Source of the DNA: Nocardioides limicola
GTDB lineage: Bacteria > Actinomycetota > Actinomycetes > Propionibacteriales > Nocardioidaceae
Reading direction: 5' to 3'
DNA length: 64,000 bases
Assembly (NCBI RefSeq): GCF_016827675.1
Contig: NZ_JAERJA010000001.1
Location: forward strand, 434,001 to 498,000
Below, in pieces: positions 10,107-21,576 of the stretch (position 1 is the first letter of the stretch; each line of letters opens with the position of its first letter). A model generated the notes under the pieces. That model searched no databases. It worked only from the letters and a program-made list of their open reading frames with translations, and was not told the origin of the DNA. The translations under genes were made by a program, and so were the position numbers.

Positions 10107-10766
10107 GTGGCCGAACTTCACTACTTCACCGGGACCATGGATTCTGGCAAGAGCACTTTGGCTCTGCAGACGAACCACAACCACGCGGCCCGGGGGCGCG
10201 TCGGCCAGATCTTCACCGCCCACGACCGTGCCGGCGCGGCGACGCTGTCCAGCCGGCTCGGCCTGACCCACGAAGCCACCGAGGTCGCCCCCGACTTCGA
10301 CTTCTGGCGGCACGTGGTCGAGACCTTGACCCGGGGTGGCCGGATCGACTACCTGATCTGTGACGAGGCCCAGTTCTATGAGCCGGGTCAGATCGATCAG
10401 CTGGCCAAGGTCGTCGATGAACTGCAACTGGACGTCTTCGCGTTCGGGATCCTCACCGACTTCAGGTCCCGACTCTTCCCCGGCAGCGCCAGGCTGGTGG
10501 AGCTCGCCGACCGGATGCACGTGCTCCAGGTGGAGGCACTGTGCTGGTGCGGCAAGCGGGCCACCCATAACGCCCGCACCGAGGATGGCGTCATGGTCAC
10601 CGAGGGTGAGGTGGTGGTGGTCGGGGACACCGCGCCTGCTCCCTCCCCGGAGGACCGGGTGGATGTCGCCTACGAGGTGCTGTGCCGTCAGCACTTCCGC
10701 CGCCGACTGACCGCGGCCCGGGCCAAGGCCGTCTCCCTGGCACCAGAGCCCCTCCCCTTCGGCTGA
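10107..10766 (+). CDS. tdk: Thymidine kinase
   Basis: 219-residue type II thymidine kinase, which phosphorylates thymidine with ATP in the salvage pathway. Motifs: P-loop GTMDSGKST (about residues 9-17), Walker B-type DEAQF (about 90), the lid/zinc region CWCGKRATHNAR (about 148-159) and a C-terminal CRQHF supplying the remaining zinc ligands. The start is GTG at 10107; a CATGAT box ends 8 bases before it, so translation may be leaderless. It is divergent from the sulfurtransferase gene, with 35 bases between the starts. Confidence 0.96.
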   Translation: MAELHYFTGTMDSGKSTLALQTNHNHAARGRVGQIFTAHDRAGAATLSSRLGLTHEATEVAPDFDFWRHVVETLTRGGRIDYLICDEAQFYEPGQIDQLAKVVDELQLDVFAFGILTDFRSRLFPGSARLVELADRMHVLQVEALCWCGKRATHNARTEDGVMVTEGEVVVVGDTAPAPSPEDRVDVAYEVLCRQHFRRRLTAARAKAVSLAPEPLPFG

Positions 10767-10796
10767 CCCACCCCTGTCCTGTCAAAGGGGAGCGAG

Positions 10797-11939
10797 TCAG
10801 CAGATGAGGATCGGGATCAGCATCTCGTCGGGCGTGAGCGAGCCGTGCAGCCCGATCAGGTCCGCCTCGTAGGGGAAGGACCCCGTCTCCAGCACCGCCA
10901 GGTCACCTCGGCAGGCCACCACCACGTCACCGATCCGGGGGTTCACCAGCGGGTCCACCGCCCCGAACCAGCCACGCCCGGCCGCCTCGCCGCGAGTCAG
11001 CACCTCGGCGCGGCCACCGAGGATGGCGCGCCACCGGTCCACCACATCGTCGACCGCGCCGTGCCGGCAGTAGAGATGCCGGAAGCGTGCCTCACCGCCG
11101 ACCAGGGCCACCCCGTCGCTCAGCTCGGGGAGCGCGGCGATGTCGATCCTGCTGTGCGCGGGCGAGTCCACCATGCCGTGATCTGCCACCACCACCAGCC
11201 GAGCATGGCGGGGCAACGACTCCCGTACCCGTTCGGCCTCGGCGTCCACCATGGCCAACTGGTCCCGCCACTGTCGTGAGGCCACCCCGTACTGGTGCCC
11301 CGTCCAGTCCAGGTCCCCTTCGTACATGTAGGTCACCGACGGGGTCACCCGGGCCGCGGCTGCGACCGCCGCGATCCGCTCCCCGAGCCGGTCGGCACCG
11401 ACGTACGCCGCTCCCCGATGCGCCGCGCGTGTCAACCCGCTGCGGGCGAACTCCCGCTTGTTCACCAGCGTCATCTCGATACCGGCCCGAGCCACCTGCG
11501 CGAACGCGGTGTCGTGGGGCTGCCACTCCTCGGGCATCACCGTGTCATCCCAGAACAGTCCGTTCAGGAGCCGGTCGGTGCCCGGGATCCGCGCGGTGAA
11601 CCCGACCATCCCATGGGCACCCGGAGGCAGTCCGGTGCCCAACGAGGTGAGGCTGGTGACGGTGGTGGACGGCACCCCGGCGGTCCCTGCTGCCTGCCCT
11701 TGGAGCAGCGCGGCCAGGAAAGGCGCGTCGTCGGCATGGCGGCGCAACAGTTCGGCCCCCAGGCCGTCGATCAGGAAGATGACGTACGAGCCGGCGTCGG
11801 GGAACGTCAGACCCGAGGGGGTGACACCCACCTGGCCGGCGCCCAGAGCGGCCGCTACCGCCGGTACGACGTCGCCCAGGGAGCGCTGCTGGTAGGCGGG
11901 TTCAACGAACTCCGAGAGAGCCTGGTCCCCCATGGTCAC
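10797..11939 (-). CDS. Alkaline phosphatase superfamily protein (nucleotide pyrophosphatase/phosphodiesterase-like)
   Basis: 380 residues. Features of the type I phosphodiesterase fold are visible: FLIDGLGAELL with the first metal Asp (about residues 56-66), VPSTTVTSLTSLGTG carrying the nucleophilic Thr (about 90-100), a D-W-T-G-H metal site (about 210), and VVADHGMVD (about 249-257). It would hydrolyse a phosphodiester or nucleotide. There is no signal peptide, so it is cytoplasmic. The start is GTG at 11939, or ATG at 11933. It follows the DUF5998 gene by four bases, probably in one operon. Confidence 0.88.
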   Translation of the reverse strand: MTMGDQALSEFVEPAYQQRSLGDVVPAVAAALGAGQVGVTPSGLTFPDAGSYVIFLIDGLGAELLRRHADDAPFLAALLQGQAAGTAGVPSTTVTSLTSLGTGLPPGAHGMVGFTARIPGTDRLLNGLFWDDTVMPEEWQPHDTAFAQVARAGIEMTLVNKREFARSGLTRAAHRGAAYVGADRLGERIAAVAAAARVTPSVTYMYEGDLDWTGHQYGVASRQWRDQLAMVDAEAERVRESLPRHARLVVVADHGMVDSPAHSRIDIAALPELSDGVALVGGEARFRHLYCRHGAVDDVVDRWRAILGGRAEVLTRGEAAGRGWFGAVDPLVNPRIGDVVVACRGDLAVLETGSFPYEADLIGLHGSLTPDEMLIPILIC

Positions 11940-11943
11940 CGCG

Positions 11944-12543
11944 TCAACGACCCCGTGTCCGAGCCGACAGTGCCTCGGCGAAGCCGATCAGGCCGGACAC
12001 CGAATCGTGGCCGTCAGCCGCCGCGGACACCCGCAGGGTGAAATCGTCGGAGGCGATCGATCCGGTGTAGCCGTGGTCGGCCTCGCACTGCGGATCGCCG
12101 CAACTGGCAGGCTCCAGGTCGAGGCGCCCCATCGTCCCCCACCCGAGTGTGAGCACGGCCTCGGCCGGTTGGGAGGGACCGTTGAGGGGGTTGGTCACCA
12201 TCCGAGTCACCACCACCGACTTGATCGAGGAGAGGGTGATCGCTTCGGTCGAGGTGGAGGTGTAGGGCTCCGGCAGAAGATCGTCGCCCCCGTGCTCGTC
12301 GGTGTGCGCCAGGATCAACCGGGTCGGGGTCAGCACCACCACGGTGATGTGCCGACGCACCTCGTCACGCTCGATCGTCGGCTCGTGATGGACATAGAAG
12401 TCCACCACCGGTTCGCCGGCCACCGCGGTGGCCACCCCGTCCGAGACCACCTCGGGGTAGTAGCCGGTGCGATCGATGACCGCCCGCAGTTCGCGACTGC
12501 GATCGGTGTGGTCAGCGTGGGGGTCGGTGGTACGGCTGCGCAT
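11944..12543 (-). CDS. DUF5998 family protein
   Basis: 199-residue soluble protein conserved in actinobacteria but of unknown function. It begins with Arg/Asp-rich residues, then ELRAVIDRTGYYPEVV, the usual family opening, and has CGDPQCEADHGYTG with two cysteines near residue 160. A CAGACT box ends six bases before its ATG, so it may have its own leaderless promoter. It sits between the acetyltransferase gene upstream and the phosphodiesterase gene downstream, both in the same direction. No motif suggests a reaction. Confidence 0.85.
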   Translation of the reverse strand: MRSRTTDPHADHTDRSRELRAVIDRTGYYPEVVSDGVATAVAGEPVVDFYVHHEPTIERDEVRRHITVVVLTPTRLILAHTDEHGGDDLLPEPYTSTSTEAITLSSIKSVVVTRMVTNPLNGPSQPAEAVLTLGWGTMGRLDLEPASCGDPQCEADHGYTGSIASDDFTLRVSAAADGHDSVSGLIGFAEALSARTRGR

Positions 12544-12601
12544 GGACCGAGTCTGTCATGGGCCTCCACCAGGGCACACTGTCGAGGTGCCGACCGGGCG
12601 G

Positions 12602-15286
<2,685 letters not shown>

Positions 15287-15374
15287 GGGACAAATCTAGT
15301 GGAGACCGACGAATCACAGTGCGACGGGCGTGCCACCCGCAGATGCGCGGCACTGGGCGGGAAGAATGTCGGGC

Positions 15375-17855
15375 ATGGCACGCCGAAGCACCAAGACCCC
15401 GCTCCCCGACGACTTCGAGGAGCACATCCTCGACATCGACGTCTCCGACGAGATGCGGGGATCCTTCCTCGAGTACGCCTACTCGGTGATCTACTCCCGG
15501 GCCCTGCCTGACGCCCGGGACGGGCTCAAGCCGGTGCAGCGCCGGATCCTGGCCACCATGAACGACATGAACCTGCGGCCCGACCGCGGGCACGTGAAGA
15601 GCGCCCGCGTCGTCGGTGAGGTGATGGGTCGACTGCACCCGCACGGTGACAGCGCCATCTACGACGCCCTGGTGCGGATGTCCCAGTCCTGGTCGATGCG
15701 GGTGCCGATGATCGACGGCCACGGCAACTTCGGCTCCCCCGACGACTCCCCCGCGGCGATGCGATACACCGAGTGCCGGATGGCCGCCCCCGCCGTGGCG
15801 ATGACCGAGTCGATCGACGAGGACACGGTCGACTTCAAGGCCAACTACGACTCCCGCGAGATGGAGCCGACGGTCCTGCCGGCGGCGCTGCCGAACCTCA
15901 TCGTCAACGGAACCACCGGGATCGCGGTCGGGATGGCCACCAACATCGCCCCGCACAACCTGGTCGAGGTGGTCCAGGCGCTGCGGCACCTGATCAAGCA
16001 TCCGAACGCCTCCACCGACGATCTGATGAGGTTCATCCCCGGCCCCGACCTGCCCACCGGAGGCAAGATCGTCGGCCTGGAGGGCATCCGTGACGCCTAC
16101 GAGACCGGGCGCGGCACCTTCAAGATGCGGGCCACGGCGCGTGTCGAGCAGGTCAGCCCGCGACGCAAGGGGATCGTGGTCACCGAGCTCCCCTACGGTG
16201 TCGGCACCGAGCGGGTGATCGAACGGATCAAGACGCTGGTGCAGAACAAGAAGCTCTCCGGTATCTCCGACATCAAGGACCTCACCGACCGCGCCAAAGG
16301 TCTCCGGCTGGTGATCGAGGTCAAGAACGGCATCAACCCCGACGTGCTGCTCGAACAGCTCTACAAGCAGACGCCGATGGAGGACAGCTTCGGCATCAAC
16401 ACGGTGGCGCTGGTCGAGGGCCAGCCTCGCACCCTGGGGTTGAAGGAACTGCTCGATGTCTTCCTCGGTCATCGGTACGACGTGGTCCGGCGCCGCTCCG
16501 CGTTCCGGCGTCGCAAGGCCGCCGACCGACTCCACCTGGTCGACGGCCTGCTCATCGCGATCCTCGACATCGACGAGGTGATCCAACTGATCCGGGCCAG
16601 CGACAACGCGGCGGAGGCGAAGCAGCGGCTGATGACGGTGTTCGAGCTGACCGAGACCCAGGCCGAGTACATCCTGGAGATGCCGCTGCGGCGACTCACC
16701 CGGTTCTCGAAGTTGGAGTTGGAGAAGGAGAAGGGCGAGCTCGAACAGACCATCACCGAGCTCGACGCGATCCTGGCCGATGAGGGGCTGCTGCGGCGGG
16801 TGGTATCGGACGAACTGGCTGAGGTGGCCAAGAAGTTCGGCACCCCGCGACGGACGGTGCTGTTGGAGTCTGCGGGCACTCAGGCGCTGGCCGCGGCCAG
16901 CACGCCGCTGGAGGTGCCCGACGACCCGTGCCTGGTCTACCTCTCCTCGACCGGACTCCTGGCGCGCACCAGCAGCGACGAGGTGCCGGGGGCCGAAGGC
17001 GCCCGGAGCAAGCACGACGTGATCGTCTCGGCGGTGCGCAGCACCGCCCGGGGCGAGGTCGGGGTGCTGACCAATCAGGGCCGTCTGGTCAGGCTCGGTG
17101 TCCTGGAGCTCCCCCAGCTCCCGGCCACAGCGAACCATCCGCATCTGGCCGGGGCACATCCGCTGAGCGAGTTCCTGGCCCTGGAACCGGGCGAACGGGT
17201 GCTCGCCCTGACCTCGCTGACCGAGGACGGGCCGGGTCTGGCCCTGGGCACCAGTCAGGGTGTGGTGAAACGCGTGAACCCCGAGGTGCTCGGCAAGGAC
17301 TCCTGGGAGATCATCGCGCTCAAGGACGGTGACGAGGTGGTCGGTGCCGTCGAGCTGCGCACCGGGACCGAGGAGCTGTGCTTCATCTCCACCGACGCGC
17401 AGTTGCTCCGCTTCAGCGCTGAACTGGTGCGCCCCCAGGGCAGATCCGGTGGCGGCATCGCCGGGATCAGGCTCGCCGACGATGCCACCGTGGCCTGGTT
17501 CGGTGTCGTCGACTCCGAGGACGCCGTGGTGGTCACCGCATCGGGATCGTCGACCGCGCTCCCGGGCACCGAGGTCGGCTCGGTCAAGGTGACCAGCTTC
17601 GCCGAGTACCCACCGAAGGGACGAGGGACCGGCGGGGTGCGCTGCCACCGCTTCCTCAAGGGTGAGGACACCCTGATCGTGGCCTGGGCCGGAGCAGCTC
17701 CGGCACGCGCCGCGGCGGCCAGCGGCGCACCGGTCGAACTGCCCGAACCGGGTGGTCGCCGGGACGGGTCCGGCGTACCGGTGGCTCAGCCGATCGCAGC
17801 GGTCGCCCCGGAGGTAGCGTCCAGGTTCGTCGCTACGCCCCCTGTGGCAGGCTGA
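15375..17855 (+). CDS. parC: DNA topoisomerase IV subunit A (second GyrA-type protein)
   Basis: 826 residues. The catalytic subunit cuts DNA through the Tyr in [10 protein letters not shown] (about residue 131). The N-terminus has [10 protein letters not shown] and [15 protein letters not shown], both characteristic of the GyrA/ParC fold. The C-terminal domain lacks the GyrA box (QRRGGKG), which favours topoisomerase IV over gyrase. Its partner parE lies about 4 kb away on the other strand, as in Streptomyces where parE, parC and hrdB are neighbours. I chose ATG 15375 (MARRSTK); ATG 15366 is also in frame. A lipoprotein gene follows after four bases. Confidence 0.93.
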   Translation: MARRSTKTPLPDDFEEHILDIDVSDEMRGSFLEYAYSVIYSRALPDARDGLKPVQRRILATMNDMNLRPDRGHVKSARVVGEVMGRLHPHGDSAIYDALVRMSQSWSMRVPMIDGHGNFGSPDDSPAAMRYTECRMAAPAVAMTESIDEDTVDFKANYDSREMEPTVLPAALPNLIVNGTTGIAVGMATNIAPHNLVEVVQALRHLIKHPNASTDDLMRFIPGPDLPTGGKIVGLEGIRDAYETGRGTFKMRATARVEQVSPRRKGIVVTELPYGVGTERVIERIKTLVQNKKLSGISDIKDLTDRAKGLRLVIEVKNGINPDVLLEQLYKQTPMEDSFGINTVALVEGQPRTLGLKELLDVFLGHRYDVVRRRSAFRRRKAADRLHLVDGLLIAILDIDEVIQLIRASDNAAEAKQRLMTVFELTETQAEYILEMPLRRLTRFSKLELEKEKGELEQTITELDAILADEGLLRRVVSDELAEVAKKFGTPRRTVLLESAGTQALAAASTPLEVPDDPCLVYLSSTGLLARTSSDEVPGAEGARSKHDVIVSAVRSTARGEVGVLTNQGRLVRLGVLELPQLPATANHPHLAGAHPLSEFLALEPGERVLALTSLTEDGPGLALGTSQGVVKRVNPEVLGKDSWEIIALKDGDEVVGAVELRTGTEELCFISTDAQLLRFSAELVRPQGRSGGGIAGIRLADDATVAWFGVVDSEDAVVVTASGSSTALPGTEVGSVKVTSFAEYPPKGRGTGGVRCHRFLKGEDTLIVAWAGAAPARAAAASGAPVELPEPGGRRDGSGVPVAQPIAAVAPEVASRFVATPPVAG

Positions 17856-17859
17856 CCCC

Positions 17860-18543
17860 ATGGTGAATCCGTGGACGTTCCTGAGTGGTGTCCTCCTCGT
17901 CCTTCTGCTCAGTTCGTGCACCGACGACCCGGCCCCGGCAATCAGTCCGGCGAGCGTGCTGGCCCAGGCCAAGGAGCGGATCGACGCCACCAGCGGGGTC
18001 CAACTCCGGATCACCAGTGACGGCCTCCCCCGAGGCGTCCAGGGTCTGGCCGCCGCCGAGGGAGTGCTGACTCGGGCACCGGCCTTCGAGGGGACCGTCG
18101 ACGTCGTCTTCGCGGGCACCCAGGTGCAGGTCCCGGTGGTGGCGGTCGATGACACGGTCTACGTGCAGTTGCCGTTGGTGACGGGGTGGAGCGACATCGA
18201 TCCCAGCGCCTACGGGATCCCCGACCCGTCCACCTTCCTCGACCCCGAGCAGGGTCTGGCGACGTTGCTGACCGACGCCACCGACGTCACCGAGACCGGC
18301 AGCGTCCGCGGTGGTGAACAGAACCGCGAGGTGCTCACCGAGTACGCAGCCGTGCTGCCCGAGGAGGCGGTACGCCGGTTCCTGCCGACCGCGACCGGTG
18401 ACGTGGACGCCAGCTTCACCATCTCCGGCGGCGAGTTGCGCGATGCCACCTTGACCGGGGTCTTCTACCCCGACGCTGCGCCGATGTCCTATGTGATCAC
18501 CTTCGTCGACTACGACGTTGCCCAGGAGATCACCGCTCCGTGA
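17860..18543 (+). CDS. lprG: LprG/LppX-family lipoprotein
   Basis: 227 residues with a lipoprotein signal peptide ending in the lipobox LLSSC (Cys20). The rest matches the LppX/LprA/LprF/LprG family, single-domain hydrophobic-pocket proteins that carry acylated lipids across the periplasm. Its stop overlaps the start of a P55-type transporter (GTGA), exactly the lprG-p55 arrangement of mycobacteria, where the pair exports triacylglycerides and influences drug tolerance. CAGGCT lies just before the start and overlaps the parC stop, so it may have its own leaderless promoter as well as read-through from parC. Confidence 0.9.
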   Translation: MVNPWTFLSGVLLVLLLSSCTDDPAPAISPASVLAQAKERIDATSGVQLRITSDGLPRGVQGLAAAEGVLTRAPAFEGTVDVVFAGTQVQVPVVAVDDTVYVQLPLVTGWSDIDPSAYGIPDPSTFLDPEQGLATLLTDATDVTETGSVRGGEQNREVLTEYAAVLPEEAVRRFLPTATGDVDASFTISGGELRDATLTGVFYPDAAPMSYVITFVDYDVAQEITAP

Positions 18544-20288
18544 TCCGCTCCCCCCGGCTCCTGCTGGCCCTGGCCGCGGTGGCCGTGGGCTTCGCTGCCG
18601 TCGACACCTACGTGGTGGTGCTGGCCCTGCCGGACATGATGGGCAGCGCCGGGATCCCGATCGACGAACTGCAACGCGCAGCGCCGATCATCTCCGGATT
18701 CCTGTTGGGGTACGTCGCGATGCTGCCGATGATCGGCAGGATCGCCGACCTCCAGGGCCGGGTGCCGGTGCTGATCGCCTCGTTGCTGATCTTCGCGGTG
18801 GGCTCGCTGGTGACGGCCCTGGCATACGACCTGCCGAGCATGGTGACCGGCAGGTTCCTGCAAGGCGTCGGCGGCGGCGGGCTGGTCCCGGCCACGCTGG
18901 CGCTGGTCGCGGACCTCTACCCGGTGCACCGACGGGGGGTGCCGCTCGGTCTGGTGTCCGCGGTGCAGGAGTTGGGCAGCGTGGCCGGACCGTTGTTCGG
19001 CGCGTTGGTGCTGTCGGTGGCGGGCTGGCGGACCATCTTCGTCATCAATCTGGTGGTCGGCCTGGTGTTGGCGGCGGCGATCCGTGCCGGTGTCGGCGAA
19101 CGCAGGCGTTCCCCCCGGGGACCCCGCGCCCGGCGTCCAGCTGCCGGGAGCCTGCTGCTCCCGCTCGCGTTGGGGGCTGCCGTGGTGACGATGGTCCGCC
19201 CACAGGCGCTGATGCGGGACGTGACGTGGGGCCAGATCTTCATCCCGCTGGCCGGTGAGAGCAGGTGGATGACCAGCGTCGGTCTGGCCACACTCGCGCT
19301 CACCGTCGCTTTCGTCGTGCGGTGCCTGACCGGTGCCCATCCGCTGGTCGACCTCCGGTCGTGGTGGGGGTCGCTGCGAGCGGCGGACCTGCCCGGCTCA
19401 CTGCTGCTGGCCGTGGCTCTGGGTGGGGTGATCCTGGCCTTCTCCACCGCGGACCCCGAGATCGAGGTCTTCAGCGAGCACGGGCTGGCCTGGCTCGGTG
19501 TGGCCGGCGTGGGTGGCGTGGGCCTGCTGCTGCACCTGCGGCGCGCCAAGGCCCCGTTGGTGCCCCGCGGTGCCCTGGCCCGTACGCCCGCCTGGGGCGG
19601 CCTGCTGGTCAGCTTCTTCGTCGGGGCGGCGCTGATCGCTGCCCTGATCGACATCCCGTTGTTCGCACGGACCACGGCGTACCCGGACTCCCAACTGATG
19701 GCGGCGCTGGTGCTGCTGCGCTTCCTGGTGGCCCTGCCGGTGGGCGCGGTCGCCGGAGGGTTCCTGCTGCGGGTCGCTCCGGCGGGTGTGGTGACGGGGG
19801 CGGGCATGTTCCTGTCCGTGATCGGCTTCACGATGATGAGCAACTGGGGACTCGACGCACTGGGGCACTGGTCCTCGGATGTGGCACTGGTTCTCGCCGG
19901 CTTGGGGTTCGGCCTGGCACTCGCTCCGGTGAACGCCGCCGTGCTGGCCAGCACCGAGTCGGCGGTGCACGGCCTGGCCAGTGCCCTGGTAGTGGTGGCG
20001 AGGATGGTCGGGATGCTGGTGGGCATCTCGGCACTGACCACCCTGGGTCTGCGTCGCTACTACGCCGCCCAGAGCGACCTGCCGCCGATCCGCGAGGTCT
20101 GCGACGGCTTGAGTCGCTGTCCCGAGTTCACCGTGCTCCTGCAGGAGGCCGGGATCGCGCAGCAGCAGACCGTGTTCGCCGGGGCGGCGGTCTGCTGTGC
20201 GGTGGCCGGGCTGCTCGCCCTGATCCTCTTCCGCAGCGCCAGGACCCGGGGCCTGCCGGCTGCGGAGACCCTGCGGGCGTCGGGGTAG
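18540..20288 (+). CDS. P55-like MFS exporter
   Basis: 582-residue transporter with about fourteen predicted helices, the DHA2-type topology of mycobacterial P55 (Rv1410c). Helix 1 includes VDTYVVVLALP and the 2-3 loop is GRIADLQGRVPVL. The GRFLQGVGGGGLVPATLAL motif C region is typical of exporters. GTG 18540 overlaps the lipoprotein stop, so the two are coupled. Together they should export lipid, probably triacylglyceride-like molecules, and possibly drugs. The loop at about residues 185-205 is basic. The substrate is inferred from the mycobacterial pair. Confidence 0.9.
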   Translation: MIRSPRLLLALAAVAVGFAAVDTYVVVLALPDMMGSAGIPIDELQRAAPIISGFLLGYVAMLPMIGRIADLQGRVPVLIASLLIFAVGSLVTALAYDLPSMVTGRFLQGVGGGGLVPATLALVADLYPVHRRGVPLGLVSAVQELGSVAGPLFGALVLSVAGWRTIFVINLVVGLVLAAAIRAGVGERRRSPRGPRARRPAAGSLLLPLALGAAVVTMVRPQALMRDVTWGQIFIPLAGESRWMTSVGLATLALTVAFVVRCLTGAHPLVDLRSWWGSLRAADLPGSLLLAVALGGVILAFSTADPEIEVFSEHGLAWLGVAGVGGVGLLLHLRRAKAPLVPRGALARTPAWGGLLVSFFVGAALIAALIDIPLFARTTAYPDSQLMAALVLLRFLVALPVGAVAGGFLLRVAPAGVVTGAGMFLSVIGFTMMSNWGLDALGHWSSDVALVLAGLGFGLALAPVNAAVLASTESAVHGLASALVVVARMVGMLVGISALTTLGLRRYYAAQSDLPPIREVCDGLSRCPEFTVLLQEAGIAQQQTVFAGAAVCCAVAGLLALILFRSARTRGLPAAETLRASG

Positions 20289-20397
20289 AACTTTCCGATG
20301 AACTGGGCGCCCCTGCCGTGAAGCGGTGAGGTCGGCGGAACACAGCGTGCTGGGACGGGTCACCTCGCCGACACCGGATCCGGATAGATTTCGCCCT

Positions 20398-20928
20398 ATG
20401 GACGCCGCACAGTTCCCGACCCCGCCCGCCGACTCCGGCGACTTCGCCGACCTGATCGAGGCCAACCGGAAGTATGCCGAGACCTTCGAGTACGCCGGCT
20501 TCGACGGCGTGGCGAAGGCCGGCATCGCCATCGTCACCTGCATGGACTCCCGGATCGACCCGCTGAAGATGCTCGGACTGACCCACGGGGACGCCAAGAT
20601 CTTCCGCAATCCCGGTGGCCGGGTGACCCCACAGGCTCTCGAGGCTCTGGTCCTCGGCGCTCACCTGCTGGGGGTCGAACGAGTGCTGGTGATCCCGCAC
20701 ACCCGGTGCGCCATGGCTGCCAACACCGAGGAGGACCTGCGGATCAAGGTAGGGAAGTCGGCCGGCCAGGATGCCTCGTGGCAACCCTTCAACGTGGTGC
20801 CGGACCAGACAGCGGCCCTGGCGGAGGACCTACGCCGGGTGCGCACCCATCCGCTGATCCCCGACTCGGTGAAGGTGGGCGGCTTCCTCTACCACGTCGA
20901 CACCGGCCTGCTCGAGCAGAAGTTCTGA
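20398..20928 (+). CDS. Beta-class carbonic anhydrase
   Basis: 176 residues. Interconverts CO2 and bicarbonate using zinc bound by the Cys in TCMDSR (with the Asp/Arg dyad) and the His and Cys of PHTRC. It is shorter than many beta-CAs and belongs to the compact actinobacterial type with GGRVTPQALEALVLGAHLLG. I start at ATG 20398 because TAGATT (20385-20390) is 7 bases upstream, implying a leaderless mRNA; the frame is open to 20326 but that part is not conserved. It ends seven bases before the opposite-strand parE-tail array. Confidence 0.93.
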   Translation: MDAAQFPTPPADSGDFADLIEANRKYAETFEYAGFDGVAKAGIAIVTCMDSRIDPLKMLGLTHGDAKIFRNPGGRVTPQALEALVLGAHLLGVERVLVIPHTRCAMAANTEEDLRIKVGKSAGQDASWQPFNVVPDQTAALAEDLRRVRTHPLIPDSVKVGGFLYHVDTGLLEQKF

Positions 20929-20935
20929 TCGACGC

Positions 20936-21004
20936 TCAGGCGTCCAGCGCCTCGACATCCACCTCGTAGGCGCCCTGCACGATGAACTCCTTGCGTGGAC
21001 GCAT
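20936..21004 (-). pseudogene. parE tail copy 3: 22-codon mini-ORF, probably the original parE 3' end
   Basis: Minus-strand ORF of 22 codons starting at the ATG at 21004, which overlaps the stop of the 92-aa gene as TAATG. It encodes MRPRKEFIV followed by QGAYEVDVEALDA. The first part matches the ParE C-terminus (APRKEFIV) and 17 bases (20979-20995) are identical to parE. I read it as the displaced original 3' end of parE. It could still be translated by re-initiation, but it has no ribosome binding site of its own. Confidence 0.6.
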
Positions 21005-21282
21005 TACCTGTTCCCCTCTGCCGCAGCGTCCGCGATGTCTCGCCAGAGTTCACTCAGCACCTCGGTCACCTCGGTGAGGTAGTCGAGTTCGGCGCGTCGT
21101 TCACCTACCGACCGGTGGAGTTCGGCGTAGGCAGCCGCATTCAACTCTTCGGCCGCCCGCGCTGCGGCTTCAAAGGGAGCCACGAGTTCTTCGCCAGAGG
21201 CCCCAGCGCGGAGAACCGTCAGAACCGCGGCCTCCGCCGTCTCGTATCGGGTGTCGGCTCGGTCGAGGTCGCCAACTGACAT
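21004..21282 (-). CDS. Unknown 92-residue helical protein, cassette gene B
   Basis: I do not recognise this protein. It is 92 residues, Ala- and Glu-rich, with no membrane segment or cysteine, and looks almost entirely helical (for example FEAAARAAEELNAAAYAELH and TEVTEVLSELWRDIADAAAE). Its ATG overlaps the stop of parE-tail copy 2 as TGATG, and its own stop overlaps the ATG of tail copy 3 as TAATG. It therefore sits inside the array of repeated parE ends and is probably translated only by coupling. GC counted over 21061-21240 is about 67%. A small regulator, antitoxin or immunity protein is possible; no motif supports one. Confidence 0.6.
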   Translation of the reverse strand: MSVGDLDRADTRYETAEAAVLTVLRAGASGEELVAPFEAAARAAEELNAAAYAELHRSVGERRAELDYLTEVTEVLSELWRDIADAAAEGNR

Positions 21283-21350
21283 CAGAAGTCGAGGTCCTCG
21301 TCGCTGAGATGCCCTCCGTTGTGCACGATGAACCGCTTACACCGGCACAT
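21282..21350 (-). pseudogene. parE tail copy 2: 22-codon mini-ORF
   Basis: Minus-strand ORF of 22 codons from the ATG at 21350, which lies inside the end of the 79-aa gene, to the TGA at 21284-21282. It encodes MCRCKRFIVHNGGH and ends SDEDLDF, against KEFIVVNAGH and SVEDLDF in ParE. Aligned by codon with the ParE tail, 47 of 62 bases match, including the last 15 before and through the stop. Like copy 3 it is exactly 69 bases long, and its ATG aligns with the Val codon of the ParE sequence DVAPRK. No obvious ribosome binding site. Confidence 0.55.
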
Positions 21351-21576
21351 CGTCATCGCCGTCCTGCTCACGCAGCCACGGAAGGTGCGGGGCGAACTCC
21401 CGATTGAGTCGGCGCATGCGCCACTTGGCGACCTCCGTGGCGACAAACCCCGTGACCATGCCCGCCCAGAACCACCAGCCCACATCCCACCGAAGGTCAG
21501 CGATGAACAATAGTGCGGTCCCCACAAGCCAAGGCACGTAGTCGCGCACACGTGCGGCGGCGTACCTGGAGGCCAT
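21337..21576 (-). CDS. Unknown 79-residue membrane protein, cassette gene A
   Basis: I do not recognise this protein. Two hydrophobic helices are visible, VPWLVGTALLFIADL (about residues 14-28) and WWFWAGMVTGFVATEVA (about 34-50), separated by a short polar turn, followed by a basic stretch KWRMRRLNR and an acidic tail ending DGDDDVPV. Positive charge after helix 2 suggests both ends face the cytoplasm. The ATG overlaps the parE stop as TGATG, so it would be translated by ribosomes finishing parE. Its TAA lies within parE-tail copy 2. GC counted over 21301-21540 is about 63%. Confidence 0.6.
   Translation of the reverse strand: MASRYAAARVRDYVPWLVGTALLFIADLRWDVGWWFWAGMVTGFVATEVAKWRMRRLNREFAPHLPWLREQDGDDDVPV

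Noticed and set aside
20936..21576. Foreign base composition as evidence for horizontal transfer of the parE cassettes
   Set aside because: GC counted over parts of the cassettes is about 63-67%, not clearly different from parE itself, so composition gives no support.
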